Shown here: one piece after another, positions 42,664 to 51,388 of the stretch
Position numbering within the stretch: position 1 is the first letter of the stretch
Layout: every line of letters begins with the position of its first letter
Source of the DNA: Burkholderia sp. GAS332
Lineage (GTDB): Bacteria > Pseudomonadota > Gammaproteobacteria > Burkholderiales > Burkholderiaceae
DNA length: 64,000 bases
Direction: 5' to 3'
NCBI GenBank assembly: GCA_900142905.1
Contig: FSRV01000002.1
Span: 2,666,001 to 2,730,000, forward strand
Made by a program: the position numbers and the translations under genes
Notes under the pieces: generated by a model
What the model was told of the DNA's origin: nothing
Databases searched by the model: none
Seen by the model: only the letters and a program-made list of their open reading frames with translations

Positions 42664-43809
42664 GTGCCTGTCATCACCTGCATCGAAGATTTACGCGTGC
42701 TTGCTCAACGGCGCGTGCCGCGCATGTTCTACGACTACGCCGACAGTGGCTCGTGGACCGAAAGTACCTACCGCGCGAATGAAAGCGACTTCCAGCGCTT
42801 GAAGCTGCGCCAGCGCGTGGCGGTCAACATGGCGGGCCGCAGCACGCGCACGGAAATGGTCGGTCAGGAAGCCGCCATGCCCGTGGCGCTCGCGCCGACG
42901 GGATTGACCGGCATGCAACACGCCGACGGCGAAATCCTCGCTGCGCGCGCGGCGGAGAAGTTCGGCGTGCCCTTCACCTTGTCCACGATGAGCATCTGCT
43001 CGATCGAGGACGTGGCCGCCCAGACCAGCAAGCCGTTCTGGTTCCAGCTTTATATGATGCGCGACCGCGATTTCATCGTGCGATTGATCGAGCGCGCTCG
43101 CGCGGCAAGGTGCAGTGCCTTGATGCTCACGCTGGATCTGCAGATCCTCGGCCAACGCCACAAGGACATCAAGAACGGGCTGTCGGCACCGCCCAAATTG
43201 ACTCCGGCGAACCTCATCAACCTCGCGACCAAGCCACGCTGGTGCCTCGGCATGCTCGGCACAAAGCGGCGCACCTTCGGCAACATCGTCGGTCATGCGA
43301 AGGGCGTGGGCGATCTGTCGTCACTGAGCGCGTGGACCGCCGAGCAGTTCGATCCGGCGCTGAGCTGGGCAGACGTCGAGTGGGTCAAGAAACAGTGGGG
43401 CGGCAAACTCATTCTGAAAGGCATCATGGATGTCGACGATGCGCGCCTTGCCGCCGACAGCGGCGCCGACGCGTTGATCGTCTCCAATCATGGGGGCCGT
43501 CAACTAGACGGTGCGCCTTCTTCGATCTCGGCGCTCCCCGAAATCGCACGCGAGGTCGGCTCGCGCATCGAGGTGTGGATGGATGGCGGCATCCGCAGCG
43601 GACAGGACGTGCTGAAAGCCGTTGCGCTCGGCGCGAAAGGCACGCTGATCGGCCGCAGCTTCCTCTATGGCTTAGGGGCAATGGGAGAGGCTGGCGTCAC
43701 ACAGTGCCTGCAGATCATCCAGAAGGAACTGGACATCACCATGGCCTTTTGCGGCCACACCGACATTCGTCAGGTGGACGAGCGGATCCTGCTGCCTGAC
43801 AGGCGTTGA
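42664..43809 (+). CDS. lldD: FMN-dependent L-lactate dehydrogenase/alpha-hydroxy-acid oxidase
   Basis: The 381-aa protein is an FMN hydroxy-acid dehydrogenase of LldD type. It has YDYADSGSW near the N-terminus, LAPTGLTGM and FQLYMMRDR, and the active-site signature SNHGGRQLDGAPSS with catalytic His and substrate-binding Arg. DGGIRSGQDVLKA forms the flavin phosphate site. It oxidises L-lactate or a similar 2-hydroxy acid at the membrane face. GTG start with GAGAGA upstream. The symbol is by family; another hydroxy acid is possible. Confidence 0.87.
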   Translation: MPVITCIEDLRVLAQRRVPRMFYDYADSGSWTESTYRANESDFQRLKLRQRVAVNMAGRSTRTEMVGQEAAMPVALAPTGLTGMQHADGEILAARAAEKFGVPFTLSTMSICSIEDVAAQTSKPFWFQLYMMRDRDFIVRLIERARAARCSALMLTLDLQILGQRHKDIKNGLSAPPKLTPANLINLATKPRWCLGMLGTKRRTFGNIVGHAKGVGDLSSLSAWTAEQFDPALSWADVEWVKKQWGGKLILKGIMDVDDARLAADSGADALIVSNHGGRQLDGAPSSISALPEIAREVGSRIEVWMDGGIRSGQDVLKAVALGAKGTLIGRSFLYGLGAMGEAGVTQCLQIIQKELDITMAFCGHTDIRQVDERILLPDRR

Positions 43810-43846
43810 AGGCAGACGTTGAAGAGGCGTTGAGGGCGGGCGTTAA
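43801..43846. repeat. Imperfect short tandem CGTTGA repeats
   Basis: Four imperfect copies of RGRCGTTRA start at about 43801, 43814, 43825 and 43838. The last forms the palindrome GGCGTTAACGCC. The repeats run from the end of the lldD-like gene into the intergenic region. A similar pair of CGTTGA units occurs at 49549-49570. Polymerase slippage or a cryptic structure are possible. Confidence 0.4.
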
Positions 43847-43971
43847 CGCCAAACGCCTGGCAGCAGGCGATTGCCAGTGCGTTTGTCGTGAGCACATGCT
43901 TACGCCTGCGCTTCGCCTGCACACTTCATCAGCGGAAATAGCTCGCCGCCACGGATACGGGGTAAGCGATG

Positions 43972-44136
43972 TCAGCTCTTTCTTGATGTCTTGGCGACAA
44001 AGGGCGTCGGCACATGCTGACACGCCTCGCTTCCGCACTTCGGACAACTCGGATGGGCGCTCTGATGTTCAGCGAGGTGTTCAGCGTGTTCGAACAACTC
44101 GCCACACTTCTCGCAACGATATTGGTACGTCGGCAT
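43972..44136 (-). CDS. FmdB-type zinc ribbon protein
   Basis: The 54-aa protein begins MPTYQYRCEKCGELFE and has two CxxC pairs (CEKC and CPKC), the FmdB/CxxC_CxxC_SSSS zinc-ribbon arrangement, plus a Ser-containing basic tail. The ATG at 44136 follows a strong GGAGGAGAG SD, so a longer in-frame form is rejected. Family members are small putative regulators of unknown function. Confidence 0.85.
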   Translation of the reverse strand: MPTYQYRCEKCGELFEHAEHLAEHQSAHPSCPKCGSEACQHVPTPFVAKTSRKS

Positions 44137-44431
44137 TGCTCTCCTCCAACACGAATCCCACCTGCGCTGGCCAGACACGATTCGCCAGCACGATCCAGTA
44201 CGGTGACAATCCATTCTAGTGCAGCAAATGCGCCGTCATGCGCCTTATCTCAGACGGTGCTCACCTGGTTAAGACGACGCCACCGGCGACCCGCGCTTCC
44301 GCTGACGGCGGGTTCGTACTAGGCTTGATTGTGGAAGGCCATCGCCGGCTGGCGAAACGTCACGAAACCGGCATCGGCTGACGAAAGCAGCCTCCCCCCG
44401 GTGTACCCGGCGCCACAGCGCGAGGTCCGAT
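44137..44431. other. Divergent region between zinc ribbon and adenosine kinase genes
   Basis: This 295-bp region separates outward-facing genes. I see no convincing coding sequence or strong repeat. A promoter for each side is expected here. Confidence 0.4.
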
Positions 44432-44917
44432 ATGCAACTGCTTACGGTAACAATCTCCAAACCCGAAGCGACGAACTTCATCTTGGGGCAAACGCACTTC
44501 ATCAAGTCGGTCGAGGATCTGCACGAAGCCATGGTCGGTACCGTTCCGGGTATCAAGTTTGGTTTGGCCTTTTGCGAAGCGTCGGGTAAGCGCCTCGTGC
44601 GCCGGTCCGGCACTGACGCCGATCTGATCGAAATGGCGTGCCAGAATGCCATGGCCATCGCTGCAGGCCACTGCTTCGTGATCTTCCTCGGCGATGGCTT
44701 TTTCCCGGTCAATGTTCTGAATGCGATAAAGGCTGTGCCGGAGGTATGCCGGATCTTTTGCGCGACGGCGAATCCCACGCAGATTCTGGTTGCCGAGACA
44801 GACCAGGGGCGCGGTATCCTAGGTGTGGTTGACGGGTTCCCGCCGCTTGGCGTGGAAAACGAGGAGGACGTTCAATGGCGCAAGGATCTGTTACGGGCTA
44901 TCGGCTACAAAGCGTAG
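44432..44917 (+). CDS. Adenosine-specific kinase family protein
   Basis: The 161-aa protein matches the small adenosine-specific kinase family first described from archaea. It has an N-terminal [28 protein letters not shown] segment, [20 protein letters not shown] and a C-terminal [11 protein letters not shown] loop. It has no Walker A and is unlike PfkB kinases. A GAGG SD precedes the ATG. The next gene, 62 bp on, encodes an Ap4A phosphorylase-like enzyme, so both may act in adenine-nucleotide salvage. The activity is transferred from family knowledge. Confidence 0.83.
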   Translation: MQLLTVTISKPEATNFILGQTHFIKSVEDLHEAMVGTVPGIKFGLAFCEASGKRLVRRSGTDADLIEMACQNAMAIAAGHCFVIFLGDGFFPVNVLNAIKAVPEVCRIFCATANPTQILVAETDQGRGILGVVDGFPPLGVENEEDVQWRKDLLRAIGYKA

Positions 44918-44979
44918 GTACGGTTACGCTTATTGCGCGACATGCGTGTTTGCGACATGCGCGCCGGTCTGCCTGAACC

Positions 44980-45900
44980 ATGGAACATCAGCCTCTCCAG
45001 CCCGGCACCCTGTGGCCCGCCATCCTGCGCCAGACTGAACATGCGCTGCGTTGTGGCGCACTGCGGCCGATCGAGACAATCCAGACGCTGATCGAAGAAG
45101 GCGGCGTACGTTTCCTTGTCCGCCAGGTTTCAAGCCTCGCTCGCAAGGAAGAAGCGCGGCAGGCGCCTAAAGATACGGGCACGATGCCCAGCGCGGTCAA
45201 TCCGTTCCTTCCTTATGATCCAGACCTCTTTGTTGGCGATATCTCGGACACTCACGTCGCCTTGCTCAACAAGTTCAACGTGATCGACCATCATCTCCTG
45301 ATCGTCACCCGTCGTTTCGAATCGCAGGAAGCGTTGCTCGATCTCGCGGACTTTGCTGCATGGGTCGCCTGCATGGCGGAGTTCGATGGTCTGGGTTTCT
45401 ACAACGGCGGCGCGGACGCCGGCGCCAGTCAACCCCACAAGCATCTGCAGATCGTGCCGCTGCCGCTCGGAGAATCAGGTCCGGCAGTTCCCATTGAGTC
45501 CGTTATGGAGTCCGCGTGCATGGAAGGCCCGATCGGCACGCTACCCGGTCTGCCTTTCAGCCACGCGTTTGCCTATCTGGAACGGGGTCCTGCCGCCTCG
45601 AGGCACGCTGCACACGCGGCGCTCGATTGCTACCTCGCGTTGCTCGAAGCGGCTGGCTTGCGAGCGATCGAAGTGAATGGCGAGTTGCACCAGTCGGCGC
45701 CGTACAACCTGCTTATCACCCCACGATGGATGCTGCTCGTGCCAAGGTCGTCGGAACGTGTCGAGGGAATATCGGTGAATGCGCTGGGGTTTGCCGGATC
45801 GCTTTTCGTGCGAGACGCGGCACAGATGCAAGTCATCAAGCGGCTCGGTCCGATGAGCATGCTGCAACGCGTCGCGGTCCCTGTCGTCAAGGGGCAATAG
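44980..45900 (+). CDS. Ap4A phosphorylase / ATP adenylyltransferase family protein
   Basis: The 306-aa protein resembles ATP adenylyltransferases (HIT superfamily). It has NPFLPYDPDLFVGDISDTHVALLNKFNVIDHHLLIVTR and the HIT-like active-site stretch QPHKHLQIVPLPL with H153-K-H155. A C-terminal domain with HQSAPYNLLITPRWMLLVPR follows, as in Apa2. The enzyme would phosphorolyse Ap4A to ADP and ATP. It follows the adenosine-specific kinase gene on the same strand and probably shares its transcript. Confidence 0.87.
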   Translation: MEHQPLQPGTLWPAILRQTEHALRCGALRPIETIQTLIEEGGVRFLVRQVSSLARKEEARQAPKDTGTMPSAVNPFLPYDPDLFVGDISDTHVALLNKFNVIDHHLLIVTRRFESQEALLDLADFAAWVACMAEFDGLGFYNGGADAGASQPHKHLQIVPLPLGESGPAVPIESVMESACMEGPIGTLPGLPFSHAFAYLERGPAASRHAAHAALDCYLALLEAAGLRAIEVNGELHQSAPYNLLITPRWMLLVPRSSERVEGISVNALGFAGSLFVRDAAQMQVIKRLGPMSMLQRVAVPVVKGQ

Positions 45901-45976
45901 ACAAATGAGAACGATCGTCGCTATTTCTCTGGTCACCTAAAATACAGGCATGGTTCTGACCTCAAGGGAGGTTGCC

Positions 45977-46135
45977 ATGACCGAGTCGATGATCAGTTTT
46001 GTAGTAGGAATCGTGGTGGTGCTATGCATCGTGGTATTTACAGCCTCCCGCTACAGGCGGGAACACAAGGACCAACCGGTTGCCCGCTGGCTAGACGCGC
46101 ATCCGATCAAGAACTGGCTGCACCATAAGCACTGA
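45977..46135 (+). CDS. Small single-pass membrane protein
   Basis: This 52-aa protein has an N-terminal hydrophobic helix (about residues 5-23, ISFVVGIVVVLCIVVF) and a basic His-rich tail. A strong AAGGGAGG SD precedes the ATG. No family is recognised. Confidence 0.7.
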   Translation: MTESMISFVVGIVVVLCIVVFTASRYRREHKDQPVARWLDAHPIKNWLHHKH

Positions 46136-46154
46136 ACGAAGCAACGTGATTTCT

Positions 46155-46212
46155 GGAGGGGGCGCGCCGCCGGGAAATGGCTCCAAGCCATTTTCATCCG
46201 GCGCCGCCTCCT
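46155..46212. terminator. Large bidirectional hairpin between convergent genes
   Basis: AAATGGCT (46175-46182) and AGCCATTT (46186-46193) form a perfect stem with a 3-nt loop. GC-rich flanks (CCGCCGG / CCGGCG and GGAGG / CCTCC) extend it with small bulges. It lies between the rightward small-protein gene and the leftward DUF1428 gene, as expected for a shared terminator. Confidence 0.7.
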
Positions 46213-46218
46213 TAGCCC

Positions 46219-46572
46219 TCACACATCCACGATGACCTCGAAGCCGCCGTAAATCAGCCGCTTGCCGTCGAAAGGCATCGGATTCACGTCAGGCTGCAAG
46301 CGCGGATCCGCCATTACGGCTTTCATGCCTTCATCCCGCACCTGACGCGACGGCCAGACAACCCACGAAAACACCACTGTTTCGTCATCCTTGCGTTTGA
46401 CGGCCATCGGAAACGAAGTCAGCTTTCCGTCCGGCACGTCGTCTCCCCAGCACTCGACCACCTGCAATGCACCGTTCTCCTTGAAGACGCCCGCTGCCAT
46501 TTCAGCTTGTTTTACGTATTTCTCGCGGTCGAGCGTAGCTACCGGCACGACAAATCCATCTACGTAAGTCAT
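46219..46572 (-). CDS. DUF1428 family protein
   Basis: The 117-aa protein starts MTYVDGFVVPVATLDREKYV and contains ECWGDDVPDGKLTSFPMAV and FSWVVWPSR, the conserved parts of DUF1428 (a dimeric alpha-beta barrel-like fold of unknown function). An AAAGGAG SD precedes the ATG. It stands alone, convergent with the previous gene and divergent from the M24 operon. Confidence 0.88.
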   Translation of the reverse strand: MTYVDGFVVPVATLDREKYVKQAEMAAGVFKENGALQVVECWGDDVPDGKLTSFPMAVKRKDDETVVFSWVVWPSRQVRDEGMKAVMADPRLQPDVNPMPFDGKRLIYGGFEVIVDV

Positions 46573-46763
46573 GAATGCGCTCCTTTCTGGTTAAAAGCCG
46601 AACAGGGGCGGAAAGCGACGATGCCCGGACCGGCGTCACCGCGCCACCCTCCTATGAGCACGACGAACGACACGCCGTGAAATCGACAACGATCGTGTTG
46701 TCTTCAACCGATCCCAGGGAAAGAACCAGTGGACGGGCAAATCTCATCCTGTAGCATCCAATC

Positions 46764-46783
46764 GTTACATCGTTAACTGTAAC
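46764..46783. promoter_or_regulatory. 6-bp-arm inverted repeat before M24 operon
   Basis: GTTACA (46764-46769) and TGTAAC (46778-46783) flank TCGTTAAC, whose GTTAAC is itself a palindrome. It lies 65-84 bp upstream of the M24 gene start and suits an operator for a dimeric repressor or activator. No regulator gene is adjacent. Confidence 0.45.
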
Positions 46784-46847
46784 AATAATTGATGTCATCA
46801 TGACAGGCGGCCGCACGCCCGCCGGACAGCATATTCGGGAGGCAGGT

Positions 46848-47720
46848 ATGGGTGACAAGACCATTCCACACGTCAACGTGGACGAACTGGCGCAGTTCCG
46901 CGAAGTTCAGCAACTGGCCTATCGGTGCGTCGAGAGCGTCGGCGACATGCTCCAGCCGGGCATGACGGAAAAAGACGCCGCCCGGCTGCTGACCGAATGG
47001 TTGCAGGATCACGGCGTGCGTGACTGGCTGCACAAACCCTTCGCCTGGTTCGGCGACCGTACCGCCTTTGAGGGCTTTTCCGGGCTGTCGCACATGGCCG
47101 GTTTCAATCTGGCCTTCTTCCCGAGTTCGCGCCGGCTGGAAGAAAACATGCCGGTCATTCTCGACGTGGCGCCGGTGCTGAACGGCGTCATCGCCGATGT
47201 CGGCTACGCCACCTGCGTCGGCACGAATCCCATTCTCGAACAACTGAAAGACGATCTGGCCGAACACCGCGAACTGATCGTCAGCATGGTGAAGCAACGG
47301 CGCACGCTGGCCGACGTCGCGCGCGCAGTCGACCAATTGTGCAGAAAACAGGGCGTGGAGCCGCGCCACAAGGCCTATCCGTTCAAGGTGCTTGCACATC
47401 GTGTCGCGAAGCTGAACAACCCCGCCAAGCCGCGTTTCGTGGCGCGTTTCGGCCTGAACGCCACGCGCAATCTCGTCCTCGACCAGGTGAGCGCAGGCAA
47501 GAAGGAGGGTTGGTCGCCGCTATGGTCGATCGATCGACGCTCCGATCATGCACCGACGCCTGGCCTGTGGGCCGTCGAGCCGCATCTCGGCTTTCAGGGT
47601 GTGGGCGCCAAGTTCGAAGAACTGCTCGTCATCACCGATGACGACGCCTACTGGCTCGACGACGATCTGCCGCATGTGCGCCGCTGGGCGCAGCGCGGGC
47701 AGACGCAATTCGCTGCATGA
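46848..47720 (+). CDS. M24 family metallopeptidase-like protein
   Basis: The 290-aa protein has the pita-bread fold of aminopeptidase P/methionine aminopeptidase. The metal ligands can be placed: Asp and Asp in ILDVAPVLNGVIADVGYA, His in the KVLAHRVAKL region, Glu in WAVEPHLGF and Glu in KFEELLVIT. An active di-metal peptidase or related hydrolase is therefore plausible. The ATG at 46848 has a GGAGG SD; an upstream in-frame ATG at 46800 does not. Its stop overlaps the next start by 4 bp. Confidence 0.85.
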   Translation: MGDKTIPHVNVDELAQFREVQQLAYRCVESVGDMLQPGMTEKDAARLLTEWLQDHGVRDWLHKPFAWFGDRTAFEGFSGLSHMAGFNLAFFPSSRRLEENMPVILDVAPVLNGVIADVGYATCVGTNPILEQLKDDLAEHRELIVSMVKQRRTLADVARAVDQLCRKQGVEPRHKAYPFKVLAHRVAKLNNPAKPRFVARFGLNATRNLVLDQVSAGKKEGWSPLWSIDRRSDHAPTPGLWAVEPHLGFQGVGAKFEELLVITDDDAYWLDDDLPHVRRWAQRGQTQFAA

Positions 47721-49546
47721 CGGAGGCGCACATGCAGCTCTTGACCGAACCCGTACCGCCCACGCTTTATGAGGCGCCGCCAGCCTCGCATCCCACCCGT
47801 TTCACGGTGTGCTCGGGCGACGTGACGCTCGCTGCCAAGGCGTGGGGCGACCCCACCCGGCCAACCGTGATGCTGGTGCACGGTTACCCCGACACCAGCG
47901 AAGTGTGGGACGCGCTAGCCGTGCTGCTGGCCAACGATTTCCACGTCGTGGCCTACGATGTTCGCGGTGCGGGCCAATCCACTGCGCCAAAGCGCACCTC
48001 GGCATACCGGCTGGACAAACTCACTGACGACTTTATCGCCGTCATCGATGCCGTGAGCCCCCAGCGCGCCGTCCATCTGGTCGCGCACGACTGGGGCTCG
48101 ATCCAGGGCTGGGAATTCGTCACCGAAGAGCGGTTGCGCGGACGCATTGCCTCGTACACGTCATGCTCCGGCCCGTGCCTCGACCACGTCGCTTACTGGA
48201 TGCGAGCACGGCTGCTGCGCCCCACGCCGCGCTCGATCGGCAAGCTCATGGGTCAACTGGTGCGATCCTGGTACGTGCTGATGTTTCACTTGCCGGTGCT
48301 CCCTGGCTTGACCTGGCGGTTGTGGCTCGGCCGCGCGTGGCCGCGGGTGATGCGTCGTGTGGAGAAGACAGGGATCGCGCCTCGCCCGACACAAACGCAG
48401 GACGGCGTACGCGGCGTATCGCTGTACCGCGCCAACTTCATCCGCTGCCTGTTCACGCCGCGCAAGCGCTACGCACACGCGCCGGTTCAGGTGATCGTAC
48501 CGACGCTCGACAAATACGTCAGCCCAGCGCTGTCCGAAGATCTGTCGCGCTGGGTGCCGACCTACTGGCGCCGTGAACTGGTCGCGCGGCATTGGGTGCC
48601 GGTCACCCATGCCGAACAGATGGCGCGGATGGTGCGTGATCTCGTCAATCACACCGAAGGCGGCGCCGAACCGGAAGCCCTGCAACGCGCCCGTATGGAC
48701 GCCGCGCGGATGGCCGCTCCCCGCAAACCACTTAGCGGCAAGCTCGCGGTCGTGACCGGCGCGGGCAGCGGCATCGGCCGATGCATTGCACTGGAATTCG
48801 CGAAGCAAGGCGCGTCCGTGATGGCGGTCGATATCGACGCGGCAAGCGCGGAACGCACTGCCACGCTGGTCAGGCTGTTAGGCCAACAGGCCCACGCGCG
48901 CAAGGTCGACGTAGGCAGCGCTGAGCAAATGGAAGCGTTGGCAAACTGGATCGGGACGGAACTGGGTGGCGCCGATATCGTGGTCAACAACGCCGGCATT
49001 GGCATGGCAGGCGGTGTGCTCGACACCTCGGCGCAGGACTGGGAGCGGATTCTCCACGTCAACCTATGGGGCGTGATTCACGGTGCGCGCCTGTTCGCCC
49101 GACAGATGGTGAAGCGCGGCAATGGCGGACACATCGTCAATACCGCCTCAGCCGCGGCCTTCGCGCCCTCGCGCGACCTACCCGCCTACGCGACCACCAA
49201 AGCAGCCGTGCTGATGTTGAGCGAATGCATGCGCGGCGAACTCGCGGAACACGGTATCGGCGTCAGCGCGATCTGTCCGGGGTTCGCCGAGACCGGCATC
49301 ATGGCCTCGACCCAGTATGTCGGCACCAGCGCTCAGGACCAGGAACGCATGCGCCAGAAAGCCACCAGGCTTTACCAGATGCGCGGGCTGCAACCCGAGA
49401 CAGTCGCGAAAGCAGCGCTCCACGCGGTCTTGCACAACAAGCCTGTGGTGGCGATCGGCATCGAGGCGCATTCCATGCGTTTCATCTCGCGTCATCTGCC
49501 CTGGCTAGCCCGGGCGCTCGCCCGCATCAGCATGGTGCCGCGCTGA
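47717..49546 (+). CDS. Epoxide-hydrolase-like alpha/beta hydrolase fused to SDR
   Basis: The 609-aa fusion has an N-terminal alpha/beta hydrolase (about 1-320) with oxyanion motif HGYP and nucleophile Asp125 in AHDWGS, the epoxide-hydrolase type. A C-terminal short-chain dehydrogenase (about 338-600) has TGAGSGIG at 347-354, NNAG and the catalytic Y491-ATT-K495. The arrangement resembles mycobacterial EphD. It may open an epoxide or cleave an ester and then oxidise or reduce the product. It is coupled to the M24 gene (ATGA) and followed by a diiron-like hydrolase. Confidence 0.9.
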   Translation: MTEAHMQLLTEPVPPTLYEAPPASHPTRFTVCSGDVTLAAKAWGDPTRPTVMLVHGYPDTSEVWDALAVLLANDFHVVAYDVRGAGQSTAPKRTSAYRLDKLTDDFIAVIDAVSPQRAVHLVAHDWGSIQGWEFVTEERLRGRIASYTSCSGPCLDHVAYWMRARLLRPTPRSIGKLMGQLVRSWYVLMFHLPVLPGLTWRLWLGRAWPRVMRRVEKTGIAPRPTQTQDGVRGVSLYRANFIRCLFTPRKRYAHAPVQVIVPTLDKYVSPALSEDLSRWVPTYWRRELVARHWVPVTHAEQMARMVRDLVNHTEGGAEPEALQRARMDAARMAAPRKPLSGKLAVVTGAGSGIGRCIALEFAKQGASVMAVDIDAASAERTATLVRLLGQQAHARKVDVGSAEQMEALANWIGTELGGADIVVNNAGIGMAGGVLDTSAQDWERILHVNLWGVIHGARLFARQMVKRGNGGHIVNTASAAAFAPSRDLPAYATTKAAVLMLSECMRGELAEHGIGVSAICPGFAETGIMASTQYVGTSAQDQERMRQKATRLYQMRGLQPETVAKAALHAVLHNKPVVAIGIEAHSMRFISRHLPWLARALARISMVPR

Positions 49547-49548
49547 CC

Positions 49549-49570
49549 TCAGCGTTGATATCAGCGTTGA
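49549..49570. repeat. Two tandem TCAGCGTTGA copies
   Basis: TCAGCGTTGA at 49549-49558 and 49561-49570, 12-bp period, directly after the fusion gene stop. They are similar to the CGTTGA units at 43801-43846. They may be slippage products; the function is unknown. Confidence 0.4.
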
Positions 49571-49598
49571 CCTCACCCACCGGACGCCGGAGACCGTC

Positions 49599-50501
49599 AT
49601 GACCGAAGAACACACTCAATACAAGATCAAGGCACGCCATGTGAAGTTCGACTGGAGCCAAACGCCCATCCAGTGGATTCCCGGTGACCCGTCGAGCACG
49701 CACATCATCAATGTGTTGAACCTGCTGTTCCCCGCCGGCGAACTCTGGTTCTGCCGCGTCTACAACAAGGCGCTGCCGCTCATCACCGACCCGGCGTTGC
49801 ACGACGACGCACAGGGGTTCCTCAGGCAGGAAGCAGTGCATTCGCGCTCGCACGGCGGGGTTCTTACGCACTACTACAAGGCGCACGGCATCGATACACA
49901 ACCCTTCACCCGGAAACTCGACTGGCTATTCGGCAAGCTGCTCGGCGAGCAACCGCTTGGGCTGAAGATCGGCAAAACGCGCTTCTGGCTGCGCCAGCAG
50001 CTTGGCGTCATCGCCGCGCTGGAACACTTTTTCGGTTACCTCGGCAATTGGGTACTCAATGCCGACGGGCTCGATGCCGCCCATGCCGACCCCACCATGC
50101 TCGATCTGCTGCGCTGGCACGGCGCCGAAGAAGTCGAGCATCGCACCGTCGCCTTCGATATCTTCCGGCATATGGGCGGCACCTACTTCGAACGCTGCTT
50201 TCACATGCTGTCGACCGTCATACTTCTGCTGTACTTTCTCACGCGCGGCGCGCGCTTCATGCATCAGCGCGATCCCGGCGCCGGGACTTACCGAGGTTTC
50301 ATTCTCGGCTGGCGCGCTGGCGCGCGCCGCCGTTGCCTGCCGTCGTTCTGGAAAATGATCGCGGCAGCGCTACGCTATTTCAATCCGCGCTATACGCCGC
50401 ATCACGAAGGGTCCACCGAGCAGGCGCTGGCTTATCTTGCAACCTCGCCCGCTGCGCAGGCTGCGGCGCATGGGGGCACGTGGGTGCGTGATGCGAATTG
50501 A
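49599..50501 (+). CDS. Metal-dependent hydrolase family protein (COG3687, ferritin-like)
   Basis: The 300-aa protein belongs to the predicted metal-dependent hydrolase family. It has an all-helical core and carboxylate/His motifs RQEAVHSRSH, LEHFFGY and WHGAEEVEHR, consistent with a diiron centre. Near the C-terminus is a hydrophobic helix (FHMLSTVILLLYFL). A CGGAG SD precedes the ATG. It lies 52 bp after the hydrolase/SDR fusion on the same strand. The reaction is unknown; the neighbours suggest oxidation of a lipid-like or cyclic substrate. Confidence 0.85.
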   Translation: MTEEHTQYKIKARHVKFDWSQTPIQWIPGDPSSTHIINVLNLLFPAGELWFCRVYNKALPLITDPALHDDAQGFLRQEAVHSRSHGGVLTHYYKAHGIDTQPFTRKLDWLFGKLLGEQPLGLKIGKTRFWLRQQLGVIAALEHFFGYLGNWVLNADGLDAAHADPTMLDLLRWHGAEEVEHRTVAFDIFRHMGGTYFERCFHMLSTVILLLYFLTRGARFMHQRDPGAGTYRGFILGWRAGARRRCLPSFWKMIAAALRYFNPRYTPHHEGSTEQALAYLATSPAAQAAAHGGTWVRDAN

Positions 50502-50603
50502 TGCGGCGGCGTCATTGACATCGAAGAAAGGTGACCAGGGTACGGCGGGTTCAGCGTCATTACCGCGCGTCTCCAGTGCGGAACAGCCGCCACCAGAGTA
50601 AGG

Positions 50604-51185
50604 CTACTGCGCGCCGCCGTCCTGGCTCATCACCAATGCGAGCGACTCGGAAAGAATCGATTTCGCCAGTTTGTCGTCGTCCACGCCGCGCGCAAGCGTA
50701 ATCGCCCCCACGATGGTCGCGACGATTCCGAGCGCCGGCGTTTCGCTGCCGCCGGATGCGGCCTGCGCGATTCGTGACGCCAGTTTGCGGACGTATTCTG
50801 TGAGCTGTTCCCTGACGTCCGGATTCGCATGGCGCGCTTCTCCGGCGAGTGCGCACAACGCACATCCATTGCCGGGATTTTTCACGTGACGCTCACTCAG
50901 GAAGCTCTCGGCGATGGACTGCAGAGGCGTTTCCCCTTGCTTTTCTGCCCCCGTTACGAGAGACGCGATGCGCTTCTCGCCCTGAATGACGGCGTGCTCG
51001 AGCGCTTCCAGGATCAACGCATCACGCGACGAAAAATGGCCGTAGAACGCGCCATGCGTGAGCCCCGCACTGCGCATGCAGTCGGCGACGCCGAGCGCCT
51101 CGATGCCGTGTTCACGAATCTGCCGTGACGCGGTCTCCAGAACGCGCTGCCTGCTCTCAGCCTTTTGTGCCTGCGAATAACCCAT
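50604..51185 (-). CDS. TetR family regulator
   Basis: The 193-aa protein has the TetR helix-turn-helix (GVADCMRSAGLTHGAFYGHFSSRDALILEAL) and a Cys-containing C-terminal segment GNGCALCALAGE typical of regulators paired with oxidoreductases. ATG 51185 has a strong GGGAGGGAGG SD. It is divergent from an SDR gene 203 bp away and likely regulates it. Confidence 0.9.
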   Translation of the reverse strand: MGYSQAQKAESRQRVLETASRQIREHGIEALGVADCMRSAGLTHGAFYGHFSSRDALILEALEHAVIQGEKRIASLVTGAEKQGETPLQSIAESFLSERHVKNPGNGCALCALAGEARHANPDVREQLTEYVRKLASRIAQAASGGSETPALGIVATIVGAITLARGVDDDKLAKSILSESLALVMSQDGGAQ

Positions 51186-51202
51186 TTTTTGCCTCCCTCC
51201 CC

Positions 51203-51272
51203 TTGACAATCTGCATGACGACTATAATACTGAATTTCTGCATGATGCTCAACATACAGAATGAGATGTTGA
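51203..51272. promoter_or_regulatory. Divergent promoter/operator region
   Basis: TTGACA is at 51203-51208 and TATAAT at 51223-51228, but their spacing (14 bp) is too short for one promoter. TCTGCATGA occurs twice, at 51210-51218 and 51237-51245. The region is AT-rich, between the TetR gene and the SDR gene. Confidence 0.4.
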
Positions 51273-51388
51273 CGACACTCATACGGGTTCGAATGCGGCG
51301 GCTATCCGGCCCCGCTTAACAGGTTTTCGCGCCGTTAGCAGGCGCGGCTTTTGACGTGATCTCACGGCGGAATACACAGGAGAAGGAC

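Noticed and set aside
44014..44322. 102-codon frame between the zinc-ribbon and adenosine-kinase genes
   Set aside because: It has no SD or domain and overlaps the well-supported zinc-ribbon gene on the other strand.
51203..51228. TTGACA and TATAAT as one sigma70 promoter
   Set aside because: The 14-bp spacer is too short; they may belong to different promoters.
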